A DNA stretch of 64,000 nt from WLMZ01 sp037139095 (GTDB lineage Bacteria; Actinomycetota; Acidimicrobiia; Acidimicrobiales; Ilumatobacteraceae). Both the position numbers and the translations under genes were made by a program. Below are positions 35,301-43,980 of the stretch, piece after piece (the first letter of the stretch is position 1; each line of letters starts with the position of its first letter). Below the pieces are notes generated by a model, which ran no database searches, was not told where the DNA came from, and was given only the letters and a program-made list of their open reading frames with translations. Location of the stretch: contig JBAXHD010000002.1 in NCBI GenBank assembly GCA_037139095.1, forward strand, positions 110,393 through 174,392, given 5' to 3'.

Positions 35301-37711
35301 AATGTGATCGAGTTGATCACCAAAGGCGTGGTGCCGACGTTGCGGATTGTGTAGGTGCGGTCGCCGATGTCGCCAGCTCCGAGCGTCGGGAAGACGTTCG
35401 AAGAGGTCATCACGGCGATGCCTGCGGAAGGTGCTTCGGCAGGTGCGGTACAGGGAATCGTTGGGCCGTTTGCAATGAATGGCGAGTTCTCAGCGAATGT
35501 GAGTTCGGCGAGTGCCAATGGCTGGCGGCCGAGCCACATCACTCGGTTCTGCTGCGAAGCGGCCAGAGCCACGTCGCCGGCAACGTCTGACGAGGCGTTG
35601 AAGTCCCACGTTGCGGTGAATTGAACGCCATCTGGGTTGGTTGCGCTGATTGGGTCGTATGCCAAGGTCGCATGAGTGGCGGTATCAGCGGCAGTGAGGG
35701 CACGGCGACCGGTGATGGCAAATGGGTTGGCCGTCGATGAGATCAGACGGGCGTCGAGCTGTGCTCGTGGGAATGGGCCGCCTGTTGCCAGGTCACGTGC
35801 CCAACCCTTCATCTCAACGATGCCGCTACCGGGGAATGTCTCGGTGGCCTTCTGGGTCACTCGAACGTCGGCCTCCGTCATTTCGTAGGCACTGCCATCT
35901 CCGCGGGTCACTCGCAGAACGTCTCCGGCACGAAGGTCTGGCGTTGTGCCTTCCCAGCACTGGCCACCTGGGTGGTTGACCTCGGCGATGCCATCTGGGT
36001 GGGCGATCACGTTGAACGCTGAACCGACAACAACACCCTGACGGATGACCTGCACCGTCAGTGCTTCGCCGGGAATCCAGCCAAGCAGCGACACGAAGTC
36101 ACGGTTAAGGAAGGAGTTCAGGGCGATCGGAGCGTGTGGAAAAGGAACAATGTTGTTGGTGATGAGGCCGGCGCCCGACAACTGCACAGCAACTGCTGCG
36201 GTACCGGCGGCGCCGTTTTCGTCGGTGAACGATGAGCTGATGTTGAGTGTTCCGGAGCGGGGGCCCTCAGCTGCTGGCGTGAAGGTGATGCCACCGGTGC
36301 ATGACTGGCTTGGCAAGATCTCAGCGCAGCCAGCGGTGCCGGCGAACTCGGTTGAGCCCACGAAGGTGCCTGTTGCGTTGATGGCTGACACGTTGCCGTA
36401 GTTGGTGATGGTCAGGGTTTCTGGCAACGAGGTGTTGCCGGCTGGGCGGGTACCAAAGTCAAGGTTGGCTGGCTTGGCAACGAGCACCGCTGCCTGCTGG
36501 CCTGCGTTCAGTGCATAGCCCGTGGCGTTGAGAGTGACCGTTGAGTTGCCGGCGTTGCTGAGAATCTCGATCAGGCCGGTCTTGAGTGGGCTTGGTGCCG
36601 ACGAGGTTGGGCTGAATACAACGCTGATGTCGCAGCCGGCGCCAATCACGATTCGGGTTCCTGCGCAGGTGTTCGAAACGAGGCTGAACTGATTGCTGGT
36701 TGAGGTCACCGACGAGATCACGAGTTCGGTCGATGGGTCGGTGCCCACTCCGGTGTTGGTCACATGGATCACGTTTGCGTCCGACGATGCACCGACAGTG
36801 GTGGCAGCGAACTCAACGGAGGGCTTGTCGGTCGACACGGTCGGTCCAGCGAGCGGTGGGCAGGCAGCCGAGAATGGACCAGCGGCGATGGCCGGTCCAA
36901 CTTCGAAGATCGTGCTGCCGAGGCCTCCGCCAGCCCAGGAGATCTGGCTCTGGGCGTTGAGTGCGAGAACCATGTCGACTGCGTTCAGGTTGGTCCAAAC
37001 AGCGGTCCAGTTGCCGGCGCCGTCAGCAACCACGGTGCGACCGTCGGTGGCGATGGTGTCGGTTCCGAGGGCGAGAAGAACTCGCTTGCCGGCGAATGCG
37101 CCGCCGGTGTAGAGGGCTTTCGATCCGCTGAGCGCTCCTGCCTGCAACTGGGTGGCAGCCATTGGCGAGCCGTCGAGATTGAAGGCGGTACCGCTCATCT
37201 CCACTCGGCCTGCAGCTGTTTCGTGGATGGTCGTGGTGATGTTGATCTTTGCGGTGGTCGTCTGGTCAACCACGACTGGAACGTGGTTGGTATCAAGGGC
37301 AGTGAGGCGAATGACGTCGCCGCCAACGATGTTGGGCGTGATGTTTTCCCAGCATGGGGAGCCAGGGTGGTTCACCTGAACAAGGCCGGTGCCCGCATCG
37401 GGCACCACGTTGTGGGCGACGCCAACCTCTTGGCCGTTACGCATCACCTGCACGTCGACAAATGGGTAGGCAGACCAGTCGGCGCCTGTGAGCATGTCGC
37501 GTGACGGGAACGACACGATGGTGCCCGTGACTGGCGGTTCGTTCACCGGCAGCACGGCACCAGCGGAGCCTCCCGATGCGGGCAGGATGAACCCCGCACC
37601 GAACAGTGTTGCCGTCAACGCAACTGCGGTCATTCGCCGACGCCGAGCGGCTGGCGATTGGTGAGTTGCCTTTGTTACTCGGCCGAAACCTGTCTTGCCA
37701 TTGGGGTTCAT
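32318..37711 (-). CDS. Giant secreted repeat protein with HYDIN-like and five IPT/TIG domains
   Basis: A 1,797-residue exported protein. Residues 1-52 are a signal peptide (four Arg then TAVALTATLFGAGFILPASG). Three long repeats of about 470 residues follow, each opening with a module ending in NHPGxxCW...TPDLRAGDVIR (Cys near 120, 581 and 1058), then a domain with WLGRxPLAL-type ends, then immunoglobulin-like HYDIN/choice-of-anchor-D domains (for example GAGCDISVVFSPTS). From about 1340 to the end are five IPT/TIG domains, each starting with a form of PTITSFTPT. No LPXTG or C-terminal helix is seen, so anchoring is unclear. Likely a surface adhesin or sheath protein. Its 14-bp hairpin terminator lies downstream. 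Confidence 0.85.
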   Translation of the reverse strand: MNPNGKTGFGRVTKATHQSPAARRRRMTAVALTATLFGAGFILPASGGSAGAVLPVNEPPVTGTIVSFPSRDMLTGADWSAYPFVDVQVMRNGQEVGVAHNVVPDAGTGLVQVNHPGSPCWENITPNIVGGDVIRLTALDTNHVPVVVDQTTTAKINITTTIHETAAGRVEMSGTAFNLDGSPMAATQLQAGALSGSKALYTGGAFAGKRVLLALGTDTIATDGRTVVADGAGNWTAVWTNLNAVDMVLALNAQSQISWAGGGLGSTIFEVGPAIAAGPFSAACPPLAGPTVSTDKPSVEFAATTVGASSDANVIHVTNTGVGTDPSTELVISSVTSTSNQFSLVSNTCAGTRIVIGAGCDISVVFSPTSSAPSPLKTGLIEILSNAGNSTVTLNATGYALNAGQQAAVLVAKPANLDFGTRPAGNTSLPETLTITNYGNVSAINATGTFVGSTEFAGTAGCAEILPSQSCTGGITFTPAAEGPRSGTLNISSSFTDENGAAGTAAVAVQLSGAGLITNNIVPFPHAPIALNSFLNRDFVSLLGWIPGEALTVQVIRQGVVVGSAFNVIAHPDGIAEVNHPGGQCWEGTTPDLRAGDVLRVTRGDGSAYEMTEADVRVTQKATETFPGSGIVEMKGWARDLATGGPFPRAQLDARLISSTANPFAITGRRALTAADTATHATLAYDPISATNPDGVQFTATWDFNASSDVAGDVALAASQQNRVMWLGRQPLALAELTFAENSPFIANGPTIPCTAPAEAPSAGIAVMTSSNVFPTLGAGDIGDRTYTIRNVGTTPLVINSITFGGSNPEDFSLVGAVPAPIAPESNGTFTVRFSPQVVNLAGTRSAIIRINDNAVGSPHTATATGLAVRTVVPSSLLTPAALTFADTQVGLTTGSQVVTVSNEGAADLTFAGISVTNTTPGTNAVDFHVVGGNLPGACNTTAPVHAGSSCTITATFTPSAVNTRTANLTISTNDPLGDKSVALTGTSSISAEGAFDPPRLPHALSVFPVRDYAIAAGYAADEVVTIEAYRNGVLIGQSDALSPRFPGGIVEANHIVSTGCWANATPDLRAGDVIRAVARQQADPSVINSMDQIHVQSVEVNMPATAVNANTVVMTGTAVDTFTGLPLAVGSFEPRITTKTTGNFTVSGRQDLRAAFGLDGSVTMNGSNWTATFTGLTPADVQLAVTGLSHALWLGRIPLALNENSHAEWAEVPGPTIGCPVAGNLPALAPIADVTVAPVLLDAGFSGSGALGVASTTNVATFTNVGPGAISGISVGAVEGLNPGDFTRTTNCPATLAVGARCTVTVAFKASADGVRAASIPITHSGQNGISHIVVSGVGVPTPTLTAVAPASAVRGASVTLTGTDLAATTSVSFTAAGQAAQRATSFTIVNNTTVTAVIPANLNGATDTPVATAVSVTTQGGTASKAGGVGGLTVAGNPPTITSTLPTAATGVNAGSTVKITGTSFNPAVGATTVTINGAAATVSVPVACVGTPAVCTISVIVPLAANTTGAVITNAALVVRTTNGTATVNNFKVNPSPTLTSFSVVSAARGTAITLRGVGFTAASTVTFTTATGDRVAAAVTAATRTSTALTVTVPATAVQGPVTVSTTGFTPSSLEFVVATAPTITSFTPTAGPADGTSTITVTGNNFRTATKVSVGGKAVVAFTVTSPTTLVISGLAKGTTSGTISVQTSFGTVLSAASFTVVVAPTITTFTPTTTSLLLNPVITVVGTNFVAGSTVTLVQGTRLIPTPAVLAANGTSLTFRLAVGTTVGLYNIRVSNVAASVTSVTNLNVTP

Positions 37712-37829
37712 TGGGGGTTGCCCTGTCTATGCGTAGACCTCTCGCGAGACCTGTCGTTGTTAGCCACCACAATGACGATTGGCTCCTTGAGCGGCAATGG
37801 AGCATTAGTCCGCATCAAATAGTCGCGCT

Positions 37830-37862
37830 GTCGTAAGCGCACGTGCACAAAGGGCTTACGAC
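37830..37862. repeat. Inverted repeat between giant gene and pfkB gene
   Basis: GTCGTAAGC (37830-37838) and GCTTACGAC (37854-37862) are exact reverse complements, 15 bases apart, with a small palindrome GCACGTGC (37839-37846) between. It lies 119-151 bases upstream of the giant gene's ATG, in the 293-base divergent region (37712-38004) that must hold promoters for both flanking genes. It could be an operator or a structured leader element. I see no other feature in this gap. Confidence 0.4.
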
Positions 37863-38004
37863 TCGCAAGCAACAATCCCTCAACAGCACACTGTTTTCGA
37901 TCGAACGGCAGCAACGAGTGGCAATGGAAGCGTCATCGTTCAAAACGGAGGCTCAGCCGACGACCGGGGTGTAGGCCCGATACGACCAAGTATCGTGTCA
38001 CGAC

Positions 38005-38937
38005 ATGGCGACCTCAATGTGTGTTCTGGGTGACTTCGCCTGGGATGTTCTGATTCAGACCAACACCGAACTCAAAAAGGGTGGCGACACCTTTGGCGAG
38101 GTAATGCTCACGCCAGGCGGCAGCGCTGCCAATGTTGCGGTGTGGGCAACTCGCAGCGGGATGGACACATTGTTTGTCGGCAAGATCGGTCGAGACAGGT
38201 TCGGCCAACTTGCCCAAGAGAACCTCGATCACGAACACGTGAAGGCCTATCTCGTTGAGACCGATGCGCACCTCACCGGATCTGTGGCGGTCTTCGTCGA
38301 TCACACCGGAGAACGGTCGATGGTTTCGGGGCGCGGCGCCGACTTCTATCTGTTGTCGTCCGAACTGCCGCGAGCATCCATTGCAGCCACCCGCCATCTG
38401 CATCTCACCGCATGGTCATTCTTTACTGACCCGCCTCGGTCGGCTGCTCGCACGGCCGCGCATATCGCCAAGGCTGCGGGGGCAACGCTGTCGTTCGACC
38501 CTGGCTCGTTTCAGATGATTGAACAGATGGGTGTGGCCCAGTTCTTGAAGGCCACCCAAGATCTCGGAATCGACATCTTGCTGCCCAACTTCGAAGAAGG
38601 CTCGATTCTCACTGGGCTCACCGAGCCAGCCGCCATCGCCGAGCAACTCACCGTGCTGTATCCGGGAGCTCTGGTGGTGCTCAAGCTTGACGCCGACGGA
38701 TCGTTCGTACATCAGCACGGCGCCGATACTCATATCCCGCCCGCAACGAACAACTTGGTCGATGCCACCGGCGCTGGCGACTCGTTCGCAGGCTCCTTTC
38801 TGGCGCACTATCTTGAGAGCGGATCAGCGCTCGACGCCGCTCGCTTCGCAACGCGTGTATCGGCTTGGGTCATCGAGCAGATTGGCGCTCGGCCAGCCCC
38901 CGACGCCCGCTTGCGTGCTCTGCTCAGCCAGCGTTAA
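38005..38937 (+). CDS. PfkB/ribokinase-family carbohydrate kinase
   Basis: A 310-residue sugar or nucleoside kinase from ATG 38005. The family signatures are the N-terminal GGSAANVAVWATRSG with FVGKIGRDRFG, and the C-terminal anion-hole and base motif DATGAGDSFAGSF. The N-terminal start CVLGDFAWDVLI is also typical. The substrate is not evident; ribose, KDG, fructose and adenosine kinases share this fold. It is followed 43 bases on by a CDF metal transporter gene on the same strand. Confidence 0.9.
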   Translation: MATSMCVLGDFAWDVLIQTNTELKKGGDTFGEVMLTPGGSAANVAVWATRSGMDTLFVGKIGRDRFGQLAQENLDHEHVKAYLVETDAHLTGSVAVFVDHTGERSMVSGRGADFYLLSSELPRASIAATRHLHLTAWSFFTDPPRSAARTAAHIAKAAGATLSFDPGSFQMIEQMGVAQFLKATQDLGIDILLPNFEEGSILTGLTEPAAIAEQLTVLYPGALVVLKLDADGSFVHQHGADTHIPPATNNLVDATGAGDSFAGSFLAHYLESGSALDAARFATRVSAWVIEQIGARPAPDARLRALLSQR

Positions 38938-38980
38938 CGAAGTCGGCCGGCGCACTTCAACGTTCAGTAGAGTTCGGGTC

Positions 38981-39901
38981 GTGAGCCAAGCGAAGCGTCT
39001 CAAGATCGCCGTAGCGCTCAACGTGGTCATCATCGCAATGCAGATCAGCTTCGGAATTCGAGCCCATTCGCTGGGCCTACTTGCCGATGCTGGCCACAAC
39101 TTCACCGACGTTGGAGCGTTGTTCATCTCGCTCTGGGCGGTGCAACTCGTTCGCAGATCACCCACCACCAAACGATCATTTGGGTATCACCGCTCCGGCA
39201 TTCTTGCGGCGCAAGCCAATGCAGCATTGATCTTGATCGCATCGTCGTTCATCGTGTTCGAGTCAGTGCGACGCTTTGCGCATCCGCATCATGTCGAGGG
39301 CTTCGTGGTTGTTGTCGCCGCCGCAGTGGCGTTGCTCGCCAACGGAGCCGCAGCGATGCTGCTCAACGATCACTCCGGTGATGTCAACATGCGGTCGGCC
39401 GTGTTGCACATGGTTGGCGACGCGGCCGCGTCAGCGGGTGTAGTGGTGGCTGGGCTGGTGATGTACGTAACCGATGGCTCCGAGTGGCTCGATCCATTGG
39501 TGTCGATTCTGATTGGCATCGTCATCGCATGGAGGGCAATCCAACTCTTGATGCACACCACCGACATCCTCATGGAGGCCACGCCTGCCTCGCTCGATGT
39601 TCAGGCCATGACCGATGCGGTCATGGCAGTCGATGGCGTCGAGAGCCTGCACGATCTGCACGTATGGAGTCTCTCGAGCGCGATGCGGGCGCTGTCTACA
39701 CACATTGTTCTCGATGGTCATCCCACGCTCGAAGAGGCTCAACGTGTGGGTGAACGAATCAAGGCAGTGTTGGCCCACGACTTCGCTATTGGCCACGCCA
39801 CGCTTGAACTCGAATGCGAACCGTGCTCCACGCATCTCGACGGCTGCCTCATCGCTGAGACTCACAGCCACCACGCTCACGGCCACGGCCACGCTCATTG
39901 A
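38981..39901 (+). CDS. Cation diffusion facilitator (zinc/cobalt/cadmium efflux)
   Basis: A 306-residue CDF exporter of the ZitB/CzcD branch. Six membrane helices are visible, with metal sites HNFTD in helix 2 and HMVGD in helix 5, and a cytoplasmic C-terminal domain (VDGVESLHDLHVWSLSSAMRALSTHIV). The last 12 residues, HSHHAHGHGHAH, form a His-rich metal-binding tail; in many CDF proteins this is in a loop or at the N-terminus instead. GTG 38981 (VSQAKRLKIAVALN) is the start, since earlier codons overlap pfkB and are unlike the family. It exports divalent metals in exchange for protons. Confidence 0.93.
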   Translation: MSQAKRLKIAVALNVVIIAMQISFGIRAHSLGLLADAGHNFTDVGALFISLWAVQLVRRSPTTKRSFGYHRSGILAAQANAALILIASSFIVFESVRRFAHPHHVEGFVVVVAAAVALLANGAAAMLLNDHSGDVNMRSAVLHMVGDAAASAGVVVAGLVMYVTDGSEWLDPLVSILIGIVIAWRAIQLLMHTTDILMEATPASLDVQAMTDAVMAVDGVESLHDLHVWSLSSAMRALSTHIVLDGHPTLEEAQRVGERIKAVLAHDFAIGHATLELECEPCSTHLDGCLIAETHSHHAHGHGHAH

Positions 39902-39975
39902 GCCGGTGTTCTCGTAAGCAATGGCGGGTCGCGACGAACACCCTCTGTACTGTGGGGGTCGCAGCGAGGTGACAA

Positions 39976-41271
39976 GTGAGCGATCAGCCAAGCGTTCCCA
40001 CGGGACCGAGGGTTAGCGACGAAGAGTCCCGAGGTGCGATGCGCGCCTTCCTGCAGCGTTGCGAGGTTCGGCTCTCCACTATTCATCGAGTCGCTCAGGC
40101 CCTCTTGGGTGGCTCTGCGCTGATCTTGTTGCTGCCGCTGTTCCTACGCGACGCGTTTCCGAAGATGATGACAATCCTCATTGCGTTGTACGACTCGCAC
40201 CAAAATGTTGTGCCGACGGTGGCGCTCGGAATCGCTGCCACCTTGGTGATCTTGTTGCCAGTGCCGGCTATCTATTTGTTGGTGGGCGACCTGCTGGCCT
40301 TCTATTTCACGAGCAATACCTTCGGGGCGCACCCCGACGGACCCAAGGATCCCAAACGGGTCATCTTCAACCCGCGCTTTATCATCCCCGGCCTCGGGTT
40401 TAACAACGACGAACTCAGTGCTGAGACCGAGCGGCATCTCGCCGATGGCCGCGACGACGAATGGACCCGTGGGCTCTTGGTGCCGCACAGCGCCGACGAC
40501 AACGGTTGGCGCGATCGATTCGATACGCGCACCCATGATGTGTGGGGGGTCATGGCTGAAGAGGGCGTTGCCGGCGATAACGAACGTGTTCGCCAAGCTT
40601 TCCGTCTTGCCGGCCTCAATCGTGACCGCACACTGGCTCACGATGTCGCTCGCACCGAGGCGTTGATGGCGCGCCACGTGTTAGCCATTCGCACGTTGGT
40701 GCTGCGATACACCAAAGCACTGCTGCTGCTCGTTGCCACTACCGTTGTCACCCTCGCCGCATCGGGTCTGGTTGATCAAGCGGTGCGTGAAGACCCCAGC
40801 AACGGCAAGTTCGATGGCGGATTTCCGTTTCGGTTCGTCTTTCTCGTGTCGGTTGTCTATGCCTGTTGGGCGCCGATGGCGGCGCGAAGCGTCACTTCTC
40901 CGCTGCGCATGATTCAGCGCAGCACCCCCGGAGTTGGCGAGCATCGCGACGTGCACCTCGACAAGTCCTCGAACCAGTTTGAGACGGCAACGGTGTTTGT
41001 CACCTTGGTGGTGCTTGTTGCCGCAAACACTGCTGTCATCTTCGCCGGGGCCAAAGCTGGAAGTGGTGTCGGACTTGCTGCAGGTATTGCTGTTGCTGTT
41101 GTCACCGTTGGTGCGTGGCTGCTGGCGCTCAATGACTTCAGCGCCAGCCTGCGCGACACGGTCAGCGCTGTTGGCTTGCTGCTGCGTGGCTACAACGGTC
41201 GTGCTCCCGCAGCGGTGGTGGCGAGGGCCAAGGCTCTGCGCGCGCAGGCGTCAGAACAAAAGACTCGGTAG
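39976..41271 (+). CDS. Multi-helix membrane protein of unknown function
   Basis: A 431-residue protein that I do not recognise. GAGGTGA precedes GTG 39976 at a good distance. Two hydrophobic segments lie near 40-60 and 80-112, a hydrophilic region of about 130 residues (115-235, with FNPRFIIPGLGFNNDELSA and many charged residues) follows, and four more helices lie near 245-265, 282-300, 340-360 and 365-388. The C-terminus is basic. Neighbours (CDF transporter, dehalogenase) give no functional hint. Confidence 0.65.
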   Translation: MSDQPSVPTGPRVSDEESRGAMRAFLQRCEVRLSTIHRVAQALLGGSALILLLPLFLRDAFPKMMTILIALYDSHQNVVPTVALGIAATLVILLPVPAIYLLVGDLLAFYFTSNTFGAHPDGPKDPKRVIFNPRFIIPGLGFNNDELSAETERHLADGRDDEWTRGLLVPHSADDNGWRDRFDTRTHDVWGVMAEEGVAGDNERVRQAFRLAGLNRDRTLAHDVARTEALMARHVLAIRTLVLRYTKALLLLVATTVVTLAASGLVDQAVREDPSNGKFDGGFPFRFVFLVSVVYACWAPMAARSVTSPLRMIQRSTPGVGEHRDVHLDKSSNQFETATVFVTLVVLVAANTAVIFAGAKAGSGVGLAAGIAVAVVTVGAWLLALNDFSASLRDTVSAVGLLLRGYNGRAPAAVVARAKALRAQASEQKTR

Positions 41272-41329
41272 TCGCCACTCACCAAGCGTGCGAGTCGCTC
41301 ATCGCGGCCATGCATGACAGAGTGCACTC

Positions 41330-42250
41330 ATGAACGTTGCTGGAGTACATCGATCCGCTTCCGGAGTTAACTTCGTCCGCACTCCCGATGATCGCTTCGT
41401 CGGTCTCGTCGATTGGCCCTACGCGCCGCACTATCGCGAAGTCGACGGGTTGCGGATGGCCTATGTCGACGAAGGTCCGGTTGGGGCCACCACGTTGTTG
41501 TTGCTGCATGGCGAGCCAACGTGGAGCTATCTGTATCGGCGAATGATTCCGGTGCTGCTTGCCGCCGGGTATCGAGTGATTGCCCCCGACCTCATCGGCT
41601 TCGGTCGTTCCGACAAACCGATCAACCGCAGTGCGTATACATATAAAGGGCATGTGGCCTGGGTCGCCGAGTTCGTGAACGCGCTGGGTCTCAGTGACCT
41701 CACCTTGTTCTGCCAAGACTGGGGCGGGCTCATTGGGCTTCGTATCGCGGCCGAGAGCCCCGGGTTGTTTGCTCGGCTCATCATTACCAACACAGCGCTT
41801 CCCGAAGGGTCGCCGATGGGTGATGGGTTCATGCGTTGGCAGAATGCTTCGCAGAAGATGGCCGAGATGCACTGCGGTCGAATCCTGCAGAGGTCTGCCC
41901 TAGCGCGTGAGCTCACCGAGGCAGAGGCGCAGGCCTATCAGGCTCCTTACCCCGACGAGACATACATGGCTGGGCCTCGACAGTTTCCGCTGCTGGTTCC
42001 AACATCTACCGACAATCCGGCGGTTGAGGCCAACCTTGCTGCGTGGCGCGTGCTCGAGGCGTGGACCAAGCCGGTACTCGTGCTGTGGGCACCCGATGAT
42101 CCGGTCTTTGGCCCCACTCAAGCAACGTTTACTGATCGCATTCCGGGGGCCATGGGTCAACCGCACCAAACGTTTTCGCCTGCCGGCCACTTCATTCAGG
42201 ACGACGCAGGCGAGCAGGTTGCCGCAGCGGTAGTGGCCTGGCTGGGTTGA
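41330..42250 (+). CDS. Haloalkane dehalogenase (alpha/beta hydrolase, HLD-I type)
   Basis: A 306-residue alpha/beta hydrolase that would hydrolyse carbon-halogen bonds in alkyl halides. Catalytic residues fit subfamily I: nucleophile Asp130 in CQDWGGLIGLR, acid Asp257 in APDDPVFG, base His287 in AGHFIQDD, with halide-stabilising Trp131 beside the nucleophile; HGEPTW holds the oxyanion region. The N-terminus RTPDDRFVGLVDWPYAPHY strongly resembles mycobacterial homologues. ATG 41330 gives a normal length. It ends directly against the convergent carbonic anhydrase gene. No dehalogenation partner genes are adjacent, so the natural substrate is unknown. Confidence 0.88.
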   Translation: MNVAGVHRSASGVNFVRTPDDRFVGLVDWPYAPHYREVDGLRMAYVDEGPVGATTLLLLHGEPTWSYLYRRMIPVLLAAGYRVIAPDLIGFGRSDKPINRSAYTYKGHVAWVAEFVNALGLSDLTLFCQDWGGLIGLRIAAESPGLFARLIITNTALPEGSPMGDGFMRWQNASQKMAEMHCGRILQRSALARELTEAEAQAYQAPYPDETYMAGPRQFPLLVPTSTDNPAVEANLAAWRVLEAWTKPVLVLWAPDDPVFGPTQATFTDRIPGAMGQPHQTFSPAGHFIQDDAGEQVAAAVVAWLG

Positions 42251-42772
42251 TCAGGCCTCTACTTCGGCGAGATTGCCGGTCTCTACTTCGTAGACAAATC
42301 CGCGGATGTGGTCCTTGTGGGGCACGAACGGGCTGCTCTGCAAACGGCGGATCGATTGCCGCACGTCTTGATACGGGTCTTTGAAACTCTCGAACGACCA
42401 CGATGGACGCATGCCGGTTTCAGCTTCGAGAGCGTCCATCAGTTCGTCTGACACAACTCGCTGCAGCCCGCAATCGGTGTGGTGCAGCAGGATGATCTCG
42501 CGCGTATCGAGCAGGCGCTGCGACAGCAACAACGACCGAATGACGTCGTCGGTCACCACACCGCCAGCGTTGCGGATGATGTGCGCATCGCCATGGGCGA
42601 GTCCGAGCATCTCAAAGATGTCCATCCGGCTGTCCATGCACGCCACCACGGCAAGTTGGCGGCGGGGTCGCAGTGCGAGTTCGTGGTCGGCAAATGACTC
42701 GATGTAGCGAGCGTTGTTGGCGAGCAGCTCGTCGGTGTTCGGTTTGAACTCGTTGTTGAGGCCGTCAGACAT
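42251..42772 (-). CDS. Beta-class carbonic anhydrase
   Basis: A 173-residue beta-carbonic anhydrase from ATG 42772. Zinc ligands are Cys45 (ACMDSRMD, with the Asp-Arg dyad), His98 and Cys101 (LHHTDCGL). The short length and the sequence RNAGGVVTDDVIRSLLLSQ resemble the Rv1284-type enzymes of mycobacteria. It interconverts CO2 and bicarbonate in the cytoplasm. It is convergent with, and touches, the dehalogenase gene. Confidence 0.93.
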   Translation of the reverse strand: MSDGLNNEFKPNTDELLANNARYIESFADHELALRPRRQLAVVACMDSRMDIFEMLGLAHGDAHIIRNAGGVVTDDVIRSLLLSQRLLDTREIILLHHTDCGLQRVVSDELMDALEAETGMRPSWSFESFKDPYQDVRQSIRRLQSSPFVPHKDHIRGFVYEVETGNLAEVEA

Positions 42773-42837
42773 GGCACCGACGGTAGCGGTCGGAGTTCAG
42801 CCCAGCGGCATTCCGGCACACATCAATGAGCCGATTG

Positions 42838-43980
42838 TTACCTTTTGCCACTCTCAGCGAGTAGCTCTGCCAATAAACCCTGCACGAGTTGGTCGATCTC
42901 GTCGCGGATCGGGCGCACTGCTTCTACGCCTTGTCCGGCCGGATCGGCCAGTGCCCAATCGAGATAGCGCTTGCCCGGGTAGTACGGGCACTTGTCGCCA
43001 CAGCCCATCGTGATCACCACGTCTGAGGCTTGCACAGCGGCGTCTTCAAGGCGCTTGGGCGTCGCCCCGGCAGCGTGAAGGTCGATGCCAAGCTCGGCCA
43101 TCGCAGCTACGACCGATGGGTTAATTGAGTCGGCCGGTGCGGTTCCGGCAGAGCGGACCTTCACCCGGTTGCCGCCGTGATGGGCGAGCAGCGCGGCGGC
43201 CATCTGCGAGCGGCCTGCGTTATGAATGCAAACGAACAACACCTCGGGCACCTTGGTGTTGATCGAAGGCGCGTCGGTGGCGTCGGTTGCCTTCGGCACA
43301 AAGATGAAACGAATCAGCCCAAACGCCAGCAGTGCGCCGACGAGTTGCATCACGATGAACATTGGTGCCGACGATGGCTTGATGCCCGCAAAGGTGTCCG
43401 AAAGCATGCGCGCCACCGTTACGGCCGGGTTGGCGAAGCTGGTCGATGAGGTGAACCAGTAGGCGCCGCCAATCCATGCGCCGACGGCAAACGGCACAGC
43501 CTCACTACGCCCGCTGCGAACACAGCCGTGGATCACGAGCAGCAGACCGATGGTGGCAACGACCTCGCTGAGCCAGAGAGCCCCCGATGATCGAGCATGT
43601 GTCGAGAAGTGAATGGCGGGCAGTTCGAACATCAGGCTGACAGTCACGCTGCCGAGGCAGCCACCAATGGTCTGAGCGATTGCGTAGAGAACTGCATCGC
43701 GCGTGCTGATGGCTCCGAACAACCGATCAACCAACGTGACCACCGGATTGAAGTGGGCGCCCGACACGGCGCCAAACATCAGGATCAGACCGATGAGCGC
43801 GCCAGCAGTGGCGGCAGCGTTCTCGAACAACTGCAAGCCCACGTCGGTGGGCGAGAGGCGAGTGGCCATGATGCCCGACCCCACCACGGCGATGATGAGC
43901 AGGGCGGTGCCAAGAGCCTCGGCGGTCAAGCGGCGTGCGATTGAGATAGCCGGGGCAGGGGATTGGGCTGGTTGATTCAT
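42838..43980 (-). CDS. Aquaporin-ArsC fusion (aquaglyceroporin plus arsenate reductase)
   Basis: A 380-residue fusion. Residues 1-230 are a six-helix MIP channel with two pore loops, HFNPVVTL (NPV at 78-80, a variant of NPA) and FANPAVTVAR (NPA at 184-186). Residues 244-380 are a low-molecular-weight-phosphatase-type arsenate reductase: P-loop Cys251 to Arg257 (CIHNAGRS), Cys327 and Cys331 in TMGCGDKCP, and DWALADPAGQ. The Cys spacing and GKRYLDWALADPAG match actinobacterial mycothiol-coupled ArsC. The likely role is reduction of arsenate with release of arsenite down-gradient through the attached channel. ATG 43980 overlaps the stop of the ArsR fusion gene. Confidence 0.9.
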   Translation of the reverse strand: MNQPAQSPAPAISIARRLTAEALGTALLIIAVVGSGIMATRLSPTDVGLQLFENAAATAGALIGLILMFGAVSGAHFNPVVTLVDRLFGAISTRDAVLYAIAQTIGGCLGSVTVSLMFELPAIHFSTHARSSGALWLSEVVATIGLLLVIHGCVRSGRSEAVPFAVGAWIGGAYWFTSSTSFANPAVTVARMLSDTFAGIKPSSAPMFIVMQLVGALLAFGLIRFIFVPKATDATDAPSINTKVPEVLFVCIHNAGRSQMAAALLAHHGGNRVKVRSAGTAPADSINPSVVAAMAELGIDLHAAGATPKRLEDAAVQASDVVITMGCGDKCPYYPGKRYLDWALADPAGQGVEAVRPIRDEIDQLVQGLLAELLAESGKR

